From: CAVRCA01 sp963719345
GTDB taxonomy: Bacteria > Pseudomonadota > Alphaproteobacteria > Acetobacterales > Acetobacteraceae
Assembly (NCBI GenBank): GCA_963719345.1
Contig: CAVRCA010000003.1
Location: 372,001 to 436,000, forward strand
Reading direction: 5' to 3'
DNA length: 64,000 nt
The stretch's first letter is position 1; the number at the start of each line of letters is the position of its first letter. The notes under the pieces are model-generated. The model saw only the letters and a program-made list of their open reading frames with translations. It did no database searches and had not been told where the DNA came from. Below, piece by piece: positions 42,335 through 50,203 of this stretch. A program made the translations under genes and the position numbers.

Positions 42335-42730
42335 TCAGAACGAAGCGCAGGTCGGCGCCACCAACACTCCCACCGATTGCTGCCGAAAGCGCGCCTTGTA
42401 GGCGGCGGCGATCTCCCCGAGCGCACGTCCGGTCGCCGGGGTCGGATCGGCGGCGATCAGCAGCACGCGGGACGGCTCGGCGCCGATGCGGCCCGTTCTC
42501 GGGTCACGCCACTGGCCCGCGCCTTCGAGCACCGTCAGGCCGGCGGGAAAGCGAGGGGTGACCGTGTCGCGCAGGAAGGCGGCCCACTCGTCGGCGCCGA
42601 CAGAACCTCGCCCGGGGACATCGGACCCGAACAGCACGGTCGCCACCCATGCCTGATGGGCGCCGAGATCGGCACAGGGGTCCGGGGGCGCGCAGGCGAG
42701 CAGAGCCAAGAGCGGGGCGCCGCAAAGCAC
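42335..42730 (-). CDS. DUF3574 lipoprotein-like protein
   Basis: A 131-residue DUF3574 protein. The N-terminus from the GTG at 42730 reads VLCGAPLLALLACAPP, a short signal with a lipobox-like LLAC, so export and lipidation are likely. The domain shows TVLFGSDVPGRGSVGADEW, TPRFPAGLTVLEGAGQWRDP and the end RVLLIAADP. Function of the family is unknown. The GTG lies one base after the stop of the 94-residue gene upstream, so coupling is likely. A TTG at 42751 is an alternative start. Confidence 0.8.
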   Translation of the reverse strand: MLCGAPLLALLACAPPDPCADLGAHQAWVATVLFGSDVPGRGSVGADEWAAFLRDTVTPRFPAGLTVLEGAGQWRDPRTGRIGAEPSRVLLIAADPTPATGRALGEIAAAYKARFRQQSVGVLVAPTCASF

Positions 42731-42731
42731 C

Positions 42732-43016
42732 CTAGGCCAGCGTGCGGACAAGTGCCTCCCACTCGGCGTCAAGCGTGCCTTCGGCCGGCGGCCTGCCCGC
42801 CCGTGCGTACCAATACCGGGCGTTGGACAGGTCGCCCTCCTTGCGGTGGAGATAGGCGTGTACCGCCGAGCCGTCCTGGCTCTTGTCGTCCATCGCGCAG
42901 CGGTGCGCGCGGTTCCAGTCGCCTTTGGCATCCCACCAGAGCGTCTGCACCGCTAGGCCAAAACCCTCCGGCGGCGCGGCGGCCGCGAGGGTGTCGCGAA
43001 ACGAGGCTGGGTCCAT
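42732..43016 (-). CDS. conserved small helical protein
   Basis: A 94-residue protein with the conserved block LWWDAKGDWNRAHRCAMDDKSQDG followed by AVHAYLHRKEGDLSNARYWYARAGRP, a helical pair like a single TPR-type repeat. I know similar small proteins in alphaproteobacteria as conserved hypotheticals with no function. The ATG at 43016 has AGGAGA upstream, and the gene begins 12 bases after the TPP-enzyme stop. It is the middle gene of a three-gene unit. Confidence 0.8.
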   Translation of the reverse strand: MDPASFRDTLAAAAPPEGFGLAVQTLWWDAKGDWNRAHRCAMDDKSQDGSAVHAYLHRKEGDLSNARYWYARAGRPPAEGTLDAEWEALVRTLA

Positions 43017-43027
43017 GCGGGACTCTC

Positions 43028-44689
43028 CTAGGATGCGGCGTCGCGCCGGCGCCACGCGCTGATCTGCTGCATCGAGCTGTGCACATGCACGACGACCGGG
43101 CGATCCTGCACCGCGAAGGCGCGCGCGATCGCCCCCTCCACCTCGCGTTCCTCGCGGATGGTGATGCCCTCGGCGCCGAACGACGCCGCCCACAACGCGA
43201 AGTCGGGGTTGGTGAGCCGCGTCGCCGCATCGGACGGACGGCCGGGATAGCGCATGTCGTGATGCATCATGATGGTGCCGTAATGGGCATTGTCGGAGAT
43301 CACCAGGATCGGGTTCGCGCCGTACTGCTTGGCGGTGGCGATCTCGTTGCCGGTCATCAGCGCGCCGCCGTCGCCGGCGAACGCGACCACCTGCTTGCCC
43401 GGCCGCCGCAGCCCCGCCGCCACCGCCATCGGCATCGCCGCGCCCATCGCCCCGACGATGGAGGCCAAAAAAACTTGCCCGGGACGGAAGCGCAGGTGGC
43501 GGTGGATGAAGCTCGAGAAATTGCCGGCATCCGACGTGACCGCCGCATCGGGCGCGAGGTGCTTGGCGATCTCGGCGACCACGGCGGAAAAGTTCACGCC
43601 GTCGGCCGCCTGGTCCCATACCGGCTCCAAAAGCCGGTTGTGGATCGCGTTCAGCTCGCCAACCCAGCCGCGCCGTGCCTCGACCCCGCCCGGTGCGCCG
43701 CGCGCGAGCAGGCCCTGGATCACCGCCCGCGGGTCGCAGGCCATCGCGAGATCGGGACGGAACACCCGGCCGACCTCGACCGGATCGGGCCACACATGCA
43801 CCAGCGGCAACTGCGGCTGCGGAGCGGTCGGAAAACTGTAGGACTGGCTGACCGAATCCGACAGCCGCTCGCCGAGGGCGACCAGCAGGTCGGCCCGCTT
43901 CATCGCGTCGAGCAGCGGGCGAGGGACCCGGGTTCCCATGTAGCCGCCGTAATTGGGATGATCGGCATCGAACAGGTGCGGGCGGCGGTGCGTCGGCGAG
44001 ATCGGCAGCATCCAGCTCTCGGCCAGCCGCGCCAGCTCCGGCACCGCCGCCTCGTGGAGCGCACCGCCGACCCAGACCAGCGGACGTTCGGCCCGCGCCA
44101 GCAGGTCCGCCAACCGCTCAAGGTCCTCGACGCGCGGTCCGGCCAGCGCGGCGGGGCGCGGCTGGTCGAGCGGTGCGTCGGTCTCCTCCTCGAACAGATC
44201 TTCGGGGAGAATGACGGCGACCGGCCCGGGCGTGCCGCTCTCGGCGACATGGAACGCCCGCGCAATAGCCTCGCTCGCGGTCTCCGGCTCGTTCACCTCG
44301 ATGACCAGCTTGGTCACGTCGGACAGCAGGCGGGAGTAGTTCTGCTCCTGCAGGGCCAGCCGCCCGAAATCCTTCCTCTCCACCTGGCCGACCAGCATCA
44401 CCATCGGAGTCGCGTCGTGATAGGCGGTGTGGAGGCCGATCAGGCCGTTCGACAGACCAGGACCGCGCGAGACGACGCACACGCCGGCCCGGCCCGCCCG
44501 CATCCGCCCGTCGGCCACGGCCATGAAGCTGGCGCCGCTCTCGTGGCGGCAGACCACCAGCCGCATCCGGTTGTTGTCGACCAGCGCGTTGGTGAGGCCG
44601 AGATAGCTCTCGCCCGGCACGCAGTAGATCAGGTCGACGTCATGCGCTTCGAGGCTGTCGACCAGCAGGCGCGCTACGGTCCGGCTCAT
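43028..44689 (-). CDS. thiamine-diphosphate enzyme, acetolactate-synthase-like
   Basis: A 553-residue ThDP-dependent enzyme with three domains. The Pyr domain has the catalytic Glu in CVPGESYLGL near residue 27; the central domain binds FAD or is vestigial; the PP domain has the ThDP motif AGDGGALMTGNEIATAK near 425 with closing SDN. The Q-W-Q substrate-region motif of true acetohydroxyacid synthase is absent (MHHDMRYPGRPSD there instead), and no ilvH small subunit follows. So it is more likely a decarboxylase or carboligase for another 2-oxo acid. The ATG at 44689 has GGAGGAAG upstream. First gene of a unit with two small genes. Confidence 0.88.
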   Translation of the reverse strand: MSRTVARLLVDSLEAHDVDLIYCVPGESYLGLTNALVDNNRMRLVVCRHESGASFMAVADGRMRAGRAGVCVVSRGPGLSNGLIGLHTAYHDATPMVMLVGQVERKDFGRLALQEQNYSRLLSDVTKLVIEVNEPETASEAIARAFHVAESGTPGPVAVILPEDLFEEETDAPLDQPRPAALAGPRVEDLERLADLLARAERPLVWVGGALHEAAVPELARLAESWMLPISPTHRRPHLFDADHPNYGGYMGTRVPRPLLDAMKRADLLVALGERLSDSVSQSYSFPTAPQPQLPLVHVWPDPVEVGRVFRPDLAMACDPRAVIQGLLARGAPGGVEARRGWVGELNAIHNRLLEPVWDQAADGVNFSAVVAEIAKHLAPDAAVTSDAGNFSSFIHRHLRFRPGQVFLASIVGAMGAAMPMAVAAGLRRPGKQVVAFAGDGGALMTGNEIATAKQYGANPILVISDNAHYGTIMMHHDMRYPGRPSDAATRLTNPDFALWAASFGAEGITIREEREVEGAIARAFAVQDRPVVVHVHSSMQQISAWRRRDAAS

Positions 44690-44720
44690 GATTCTTCCTC
44701 CGGGTTCCGGTGCAATGCGC

Positions 44721-45245
44721 TCAGCGGCTGGGGCAGCGCAGCAGCGGGTAGGGAAAGTCGCCGCAGCCTGGAAAGGTGATCTGGTTTTCGGTGTGGCGCT
44801 CGACGGTCAGTTCGTCAGGGTTCTCGCAGCCGAACCCGACCCCGGGCGGCACGGCGGCCACCGCCGGGGTGCCGAGCGGCCGGGTGGCTGACAGCGCGGC
44901 CGCCGCGCTGGTGAAGCGGAACTGCACGCCCTTGTCGCTGTTCAGGGCCGTCTCGATGACACGCTGGATGTAGAGCTGGTCGGTGAGCGTGGCCCGCAGC
45001 ACCAGATCCCGGGTAAAGATCACCACCGGCTGAGAAAGGCAGGCCTCGGCGCTGAGGCTGCTCGGGGGCGGGAACAGTCCGCCGGTCCAGGTACCGAACA
45101 GCCACGCATGTGGCGGCTGCCCGGAATTATCCTGGTCGGCTTGCGCAGCCGGCCGGCGGCTTGCGCCCTGCGCAGAAGGGGGGTTCGCCAGGATGGGCGA
45201 GACGACCAGCAATGCGGCGGTGACACCGGCGACGAGACGATGCAT
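44721..45245 (-). CDS. exported protein of unknown function
   Basis: A 174-residue protein with a clear signal peptide (MHRLVAGVTAALLVVSPILA), a polar linker, and a folded part starting PHAWLFGTWTGGLFPPP. Four cysteines in the mature part (EACLSQ, FGCENP, FPGCGDF, LLRCPS) could form two disulfides. This pattern (GTWTGG, then a Cys-rich end) is seen in unnamed alphaproteobacterial periplasmic proteins. It lies 31 bases upstream of the TPP-enzyme gene on the same strand and may be part of the same transcript; no functional link is apparent. Confidence 0.75.
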   Translation of the reverse strand: MHRLVAGVTAALLVVSPILANPPSAQGASRRPAAQADQDNSGQPPHAWLFGTWTGGLFPPPSSLSAEACLSQPVVIFTRDLVLRATLTDQLYIQRVIETALNSDKGVQFRFTSAAAALSATRPLGTPAVAAVPPGVGFGCENPDELTVERHTENQITFPGCGDFPYPLLRCPSR

Positions 45246-45400
45246 TCGGATCCCCGTAGATGGCCCGCCGACGATAGGGCGGCCTCGGCGCCGAGGCCAG
45301 CCATCGGGACCCAGTCACGGGAGATCGGCCGGGGCGGCGCGGCGTCGTTGAACGGCTTGGGCCGACATGGCACATCTGGGCGTCCCCCAGGGAGAGATGA

Positions 45401-45979
45401 ATGCTTCGGCGTCTTTACGCGCGCACGCTTGCACTGTCCGCAGACCGGCGCGCGCCCTGGTGGCTCGCGGCCATTGCCTTTGCCGAGAGCAGTTTCTTCC
45501 CGATCCCGCCCGATGCGCTGCTCATCCCGATGGCGCTGGCCCGTCCGGACCGGGCGTGGCGCTATGCGGCGATCTGCACGATCGCCAGCGTCGCCGGCGG
45601 GGCGCTTGGCTACTATATCGGCTATGCGCTGTTCGACCAGCTCGCCGGACCGCTGATCCGCTTCTACGGCTACGGCCCGAGCTTCGAGGCGTTTCGCGCG
45701 ATGTATGCCCAGTACGGGCTGTGGGTCATCCTGATCAAGGGGCTCACGCCGATCCCGTACAAGATCGTGACGATCGCCTCCGGTGCGGCGGGTTACAGTT
45801 TCCCGGTGTTCATGGCGGCCAGTCTGGCCACCCGCGGCACCCGTTTCTTCGTCGTGGCGGCCCTGTTGCGCCGCTTCGGGCTGCCTGTGCGGGATTTCAT
45901 CGAACGCCGGCTGACCCTGGTCACCAGCGTCGCCGCCGCCGGTATTGTCGGCGGGTTTGTTCTGCTGCGGCTGCTATAG
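45401..45979 (+). CDS. DedA/YqaA-family membrane protein
   Basis: A 192-residue membrane protein of the DedA superfamily, YqaA branch. Marks: the re-entrant motif FAESSFFPIPPDALLIPMAL near residue 27 and the second GLTPIPYKIVTIASGAAGY near 115, with four to five hydrophobic segments. Members act as undecaprenyl-phosphate or phospholipid transporters in the envelope. The ATG at 45401 has GGAGAGATGA before it. It stands alone, divergent from the exported protein. Confidence 0.9.
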   Translation: MLRRLYARTLALSADRRAPWWLAAIAFAESSFFPIPPDALLIPMALARPDRAWRYAAICTIASVAGGALGYYIGYALFDQLAGPLIRFYGYGPSFEAFRAMYAQYGLWVILIKGLTPIPYKIVTIASGAAGYSFPVFMAASLATRGTRFFVVAALLRRFGLPVRDFIERRLTLVTSVAAAGIVGGFVLLRLL

Positions 45980-46067
45980 GCGGCCATGACGCTGGCCGCC
46001 CGAATGCCCGCGTGGCTGGCGCCTCAACCCCGGTCGCACCAAGGTATGTCCACCTCCTCGATCCGCG

Positions 46068-47972
46068 TCACGGCGAACTGCCGGTGAACACCCGCCCGAC
46101 CTCCTCCAATGTGGCCGGGTCTTCTATGGTGGCTGGAGGCGTGTAGGCATCCCCGTCCGCGATCCGCCGGATCGTCCCGCGCAGGATTTTTCCGGAGCGC
46201 GTCTTCGGCAGCCGGACGACCACGCGGGCATCGCGGAACGCGGCGACCGGGCCGATCCGCTCGCGCACCAAGGCCACCAGTTCCGCGGCGATCTCGCTTT
46301 CGGGCCGGTCCACGCCGGCCTTCAGGACCACCAGGCCGATCGGGGCCTGCCCCTTCAGGGCGTCCTTGGCGCCGATGACGGCGCACTCGGCGACGTCCGG
46401 GTGCGAGGCCAGCACCTCCTCCATCGCGCCGGTCGACAGCCGGTGCCCGGCGACGTTAATGATGTCGTCGGTCCGCCCCATCACCCACACGTCGCCATCG
46501 GCGTCGATGATCCCGGCGTCGCCGCTGCGATACCAGCCCGGGAAGTCGGCCAGGTAGGCGGCGCGGTATCCCTCATCGTTCTGCCATAACGTTGGCGCGC
46601 AGCCGGGCGGCAGCGGCAGCCGGACGCAGAGATTGCCGGTCTGGCCCGCCGGCACTTCGACGCCATCGTCGTCCAGCACACGGAGGTCATAGCCTGGGCT
46701 CGGCCGCCCCCCCGATCCCGGCCTGAAGGGGAACAGGCCGAGGTCGCGAAACCCCGCGGTGATCGGCCACCCGGTCTCGGTCTGCCACCAGTGATCAACC
46801 ACCGGCTTGCGCAGGAGGTCGGCCGCCCAGACCGCGGTCGGCGGATCGCACCGCTCGCCGGCGAGAAACAGGGCGTCGAGCCTGGAGAGATCGTAGCGCT
46901 GCACCAGCGCTCCCGCCGGGTCCTGCTGCTTGATTGCCCGCATCGCGGTTGGCGCCGTGAACAGCACGCGTGCCCCATGCTGCGCGCAAACCCGCCAGAA
47001 TGCGCCGGCGTCGGGCGTGCCGACCGGCTTGCCCTCGTACATCACGGAGGTGCAGCCACGCAGCAGCGGCGCGTAGACGATGTAGCTGTGGCCGACCACC
47101 CAGCCCACGTCGGAGGCGGTCCACATGACCTCGCCCGCCTCCACGCCGTAGATCATCCGCATCGAGTTGTACAGCGCGACGGCGTGGCCGCCGTTGTCGC
47201 GCACGATGCCCTTCGGCCTCCCTGTGGTGCCGGAGGTATAGAGGATGTAAAGCGGATCGGTCGCGGCGACCGGCACCGGCGGGTGTGGCGGTCCGCCGGC
47301 CTCGAGTTCGGAGTAATCGTGATCCCGGCCGGCGGTCATGGCCGCCTGGGCCGCCTCGCGCTGCAGGATCACGCACGCCTCGGGTTTGTGCGGCGAGAGC
47401 GCGATTGCGGCGTCGAGCAGCGGCTTGTAGTGGACGATTCGCCCGGGCTCGAGACCGCACGAGGCGGAGATGATGATTTTGGGCTGCGCGTCGGCGATCC
47501 GGGCCGCGAGTTCGGCGGCGGCGAACCCGCCGAACACGACCGAGTGGATGGCGCCCAGCCGGGCGCAGGCGAGCATCGCGATCGCCGCCTCCGGCACCAT
47601 CGGCATGTAGACGACAACCCGGTCGCCCCGGCGCACGCCGAGGCCCGCCAGCGCGCCGGCCAATCGCGCGGTGCGGTCCAGCATCTCTGCGTAGCTGAGG
47701 CGTTCGACCCGCCCGGTCATCGGGCTGTCCCAGATCAGCGCCGCCTGATCGCCTCGCCCGGCCGCCACATGGCGGTCAAGGCAGTTGAAGCAGGTGTTGA
47801 GCCGGCCGCCCGCGAACCATTGACCGTAGGGACCGTGGTCCGGGTCGAAAACCCGGTCCCAGGGCCGATCCCAGCTGATGCCCTCCGCCGCCTCTGCCCA
47901 CCAGGCCGAGGGGTCGCGCTGCCAAGACGAATACACGCTTTGGTAGTCGCCGACTCGTGCGGCGTCGGTCAT
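46068..47972 (-). CDS. prpE: propionyl-CoA/acetyl-CoA synthetase (PrpE-like)
   Basis: AMP-forming acyl-CoA synthetase of 634 residues. The ATP loop YTSGTTGRPKGIV lies near 245; motif WWQTETGWPI near 385 sets the small acyl pocket; the hinge and catalytic Lys are in RSGDAGIID and PKTRSGKILRGTIRR near 600. Length and N-terminus (SSWQRDPSAWWAEAAEGISW) fit PrpE better than Acs, so propionate is the likely main substrate, acetate possible. The ATG at 47972 has GGGGAGA. It is divergent from the DUF485/ActP operon, which would supply the substrate, and a shared 144-base control region lies between. Confidence 0.92.
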   Translation of the reverse strand: MTDAARVGDYQSVYSSWQRDPSAWWAEAAEGISWDRPWDRVFDPDHGPYGQWFAGGRLNTCFNCLDRHVAAGRGDQAALIWDSPMTGRVERLSYAEMLDRTARLAGALAGLGVRRGDRVVVYMPMVPEAAIAMLACARLGAIHSVVFGGFAAAELAARIADAQPKIIISASCGLEPGRIVHYKPLLDAAIALSPHKPEACVILQREAAQAAMTAGRDHDYSELEAGGPPHPPVPVAATDPLYILYTSGTTGRPKGIVRDNGGHAVALYNSMRMIYGVEAGEVMWTASDVGWVVGHSYIVYAPLLRGCTSVMYEGKPVGTPDAGAFWRVCAQHGARVLFTAPTAMRAIKQQDPAGALVQRYDLSRLDALFLAGERCDPPTAVWAADLLRKPVVDHWWQTETGWPITAGFRDLGLFPFRPGSGGRPSPGYDLRVLDDDGVEVPAGQTGNLCVRLPLPPGCAPTLWQNDEGYRAAYLADFPGWYRSGDAGIIDADGDVWVMGRTDDIINVAGHRLSTGAMEEVLASHPDVAECAVIGAKDALKGQAPIGLVVLKAGVDRPESEIAAELVALVRERIGPVAAFRDARVVVRLPKTRSGKILRGTIRRIADGDAYTPPATIEDPATLEEVGRVFTGSSP

Positions 47973-48090
47973 TGGACATCTCCCCTCAACAACCCGGGCC
48001 GCCGGAGAGTGCGGCGTTCCGAACAAGTTCGGCAAGCCGACTGCGCAGAATGCTTGTCAATCCTGGAAACAGGCGTCATGTATCATGGAC

Positions 48091-48110
48091 GGGAACACGT
48101 CCCAAGACGT
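48091..48110. promoter_or_regulatory. small inverted repeats before the DUF485/actP operon
   Basis: GGGAACACGTCCC has complementary ends (GGGA/TCCC), overlapping a second ACGT...ACGT pair, just seven bases before the first ATG of the operon. It could be an operator or influence translation. The signal is short and may be chance. Confidence 0.2.
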
Positions 48111-48116
48111 GCAGAA

Positions 48117-48437
48117 ATGTCCATGGAATACATGAGCAACTCATCGACTGCGAAAATCCGAACGAATCCGGACTTTATCCATCTTGTACGAAGCCGATCC
48201 ACCTTCGCCTGGGTTCTGACGGTGATCATGCTGCTGATCTACTATGGGTTTGTGTTCCTGGTGGCATTCGCACCCGGCTCGATGGCCACCAATGTCGGCG
48301 GCCAGATCACCCTCGGTTTCCCGCTCGGCCTGTTCGTCATCCTCAGTGCGATCGTGCTGACCGGCGTCTATGTCGTTCGCGCCAACGGCCATTACGACGC
48401 CCTGACCCAGAAGATCGTGCAGGAGGCGCGCCGATGA
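48117..48437 (+). CDS. DUF485 membrane protein
   Basis: A 106-residue YjcH-type protein with two membrane segments (FAWVLTVIMLLIYYGFVFLV and LGLFVILSAIVLTGVYVV). It is the standard small companion of ActP, thought to aid the symporter. Three in-frame ATGs (48117, 48123, 48132) lie close together; the first is given. Its TGA overlaps the actP ATG as ATGA, with AGGAGG placed inside its last codons, so the two are translated together. Confidence 0.93.
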   Translation: MSMEYMSNSSTAKIRTNPDFIHLVRSRSTFAWVLTVIMLLIYYGFVFLVAFAPGSMATNVGGQITLGFPLGLFVILSAIVLTGVYVVRANGHYDALTQKIVQEARR

Positions 48438-50134
48438 GAGGCTCATCGACGGGCGGCCCGGCGATGGCGGGCATGGCGCGGGCGGCGCTCGGCGTGCTTG
48501 GCGGGCTCGTCGCGCTACCGGCCTGGGCGGCGGGACCGATCGAAGGCGGCGTCACGCAACAACCGCAGAACTACACGGCCATCGCGATGTTCGTGGGCTT
48601 CGTCGTGCTTACTCTGGGAATCACCTATTGGGCGGCCAAGCGGACCCGCACTGCAAAGGATTTTTATGCCGCCGGTGGCGGGATCACCGGTTGGCAGAAC
48701 GGCGTCGCAATCGCCGGCGACTACATGTCGGCCGCCTCGTTCCTCGGCATCTCCGCCCTGGTGTTTTCCAGCGGCTATGACGGCCTGATCTACTCCATCG
48801 GCTTCCTGGTCGGCTGGCCGATCATCATGTTCCTGCTCGCCGAGCCGCTGCGCAATCTCGGTCGCTACACCTTCGCGGATGTCGTCTCCTACCGGCTGCA
48901 GCCGACGGCGCTGCGCACCCTGGCAGCCTGCGGCACGCTGGTCGTGGTGGCGTTCTACCTGATCGCCCAGATGGTCGGCGCGGGCCAGCTCATCCAGCTG
49001 CTGTTTGGGCTGCCCTACACCGTCGCGGTGCTGATCGTCGGCGTGCTGATGATCCTCTACGTGACCTTCGGCGGCATGGTCGCGACCACATGGGTGCAGA
49101 TCATCAAGGCCGGCCTGCTGTTGTTCGGCGCCACGCTGATCGCGCTGCTGGTGCTCAACGCGTTCGGGTTCAGCATCAACGCGCTGTTCGCCAAGGGCGT
49201 GGAGGTGCATCCGAAGCACGCGGCCATCATGCGGCCCGGCGTGCTGGTGGCCGACCCGGTCTCCGCCATCTCGCTCGGCCTCGCGCTGATGTTCGGCACC
49301 GCCGGGCTGCCGCACATCCTGATGCGCTTCTTCACCGTCGCCGACGCCAGGGAGGCGCGGAAATCGGTGTTCTGGGCCACCACCCTGATCGGGTATTTCT
49401 ACATTCTCACCTTCATCATCGGGTTTGGCGCGATCGTGTTGGTCGGCACCAATCCGGCCTATCTGGACGCCAAGGGCGTGCTGCTTGGCGGCAGCAACAT
49501 GGCGGCCGTGCATCTCGCCCACGCCGTCGGCGGCGATCTGATGAAGGGCTTCATCTCCGCCGTCGCCTTCGCCACCATCCTGGCCGTGGTGTCGGGGCTG
49601 ACGCTCTCGGGCGCCAGCGCGGTCAGCCACGACCTCTACGCCAGCGTGTTCAAGGCGGGGCACGCCGACGAGCGGGCGGAGATCCGGGTGTCCAAGGTCA
49701 CCACCGTGGTGCTGGGCATCGTCGCCATCCTGCTCGGGATCGTGTTCGAGAAGATCAACGTCGCGTTCATGGTCGGGCTCGCCTTCGCGATTGCCGCCAG
49801 CGCCAATTTCCCGGTGCTGTTGCTGTCGATCTACTGGCCGCGGCTGACCACTCGGGGTGCCGTGATCGGCGGCTTCGCCGGGTTGATCTCGGCGGTCGCG
49901 CTGACCGTGCTCAGCCCGTCGATCTGGGAGTTGGTGCTGCTGTTCCCGAAAGGCTCGGCGCCGTTCCCCTACAACGCCCCGGCGATCTTCTCCATGCCGC
50001 TGGGGTTCATCTGCTGCTGGCTGTTCTCGGTCACTGATCACAGCCGCGCTGCCCAGGACGAGGCGGCCCGGTTCGAAGGCCAGTTCGTGCGCGCCCAGAC
50101 CGGCATCGGGGCGGAGGGGGCGGCTACGCACTGA
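48434..50134 (+). CDS. actP: acetate/short-chain carboxylate symporter ActP
   Basis: Sodium-solute-symporter-family permease of 566 residues with a cleavable-type signal (ALGVLGGLVALPAWA) as in E. coli ActP, then about 13 helices. Signatures: FYAAGGGITGWQNGVAIAGD near residue 75, SAASFLGISALVFSSGYDGL, FGGMVATTWVQIIKA near 200 and GLPHILMRFFTVADAREARKS near 290. It imports acetate, propionate and similar acids. The strong AGGAGG site and ATGA overlap couple it to DUF485. Divergent prpE activates its cargo. Confidence 0.95.
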   Translation: MRGSSTGGPAMAGMARAALGVLGGLVALPAWAAGPIEGGVTQQPQNYTAIAMFVGFVVLTLGITYWAAKRTRTAKDFYAAGGGITGWQNGVAIAGDYMSAASFLGISALVFSSGYDGLIYSIGFLVGWPIIMFLLAEPLRNLGRYTFADVVSYRLQPTALRTLAACGTLVVVAFYLIAQMVGAGQLIQLLFGLPYTVAVLIVGVLMILYVTFGGMVATTWVQIIKAGLLLFGATLIALLVLNAFGFSINALFAKGVEVHPKHAAIMRPGVLVADPVSAISLGLALMFGTAGLPHILMRFFTVADAREARKSVFWATTLIGYFYILTFIIGFGAIVLVGTNPAYLDAKGVLLGGSNMAAVHLAHAVGGDLMKGFISAVAFATILAVVSGLTLSGASAVSHDLYASVFKAGHADERAEIRVSKVTTVVLGIVAILLGIVFEKINVAFMVGLAFAIAASANFPVLLLSIYWPRLTTRGAVIGGFAGLISAVALTVLSPSIWELVLLFPKGSAPFPYNAPAIFSMPLGFICCWLFSVTDHSRAAQDEAARFEGQFVRAQTGIGAEGAATH

Positions 50135-50203
50135 GCAGCTAACTGACCAGCTATCAGCGCCGCACTTCTTGACCGTACGGGCGGGCGACACGATACATCT
50201 GCG

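Noticed and set aside
43028..44689. ilvB, the acetohydroxyacid synthase catalytic subunit
   Set aside because: The diagnostic region near the substrate site differs and there is no small subunit gene, so the specific name was not used.
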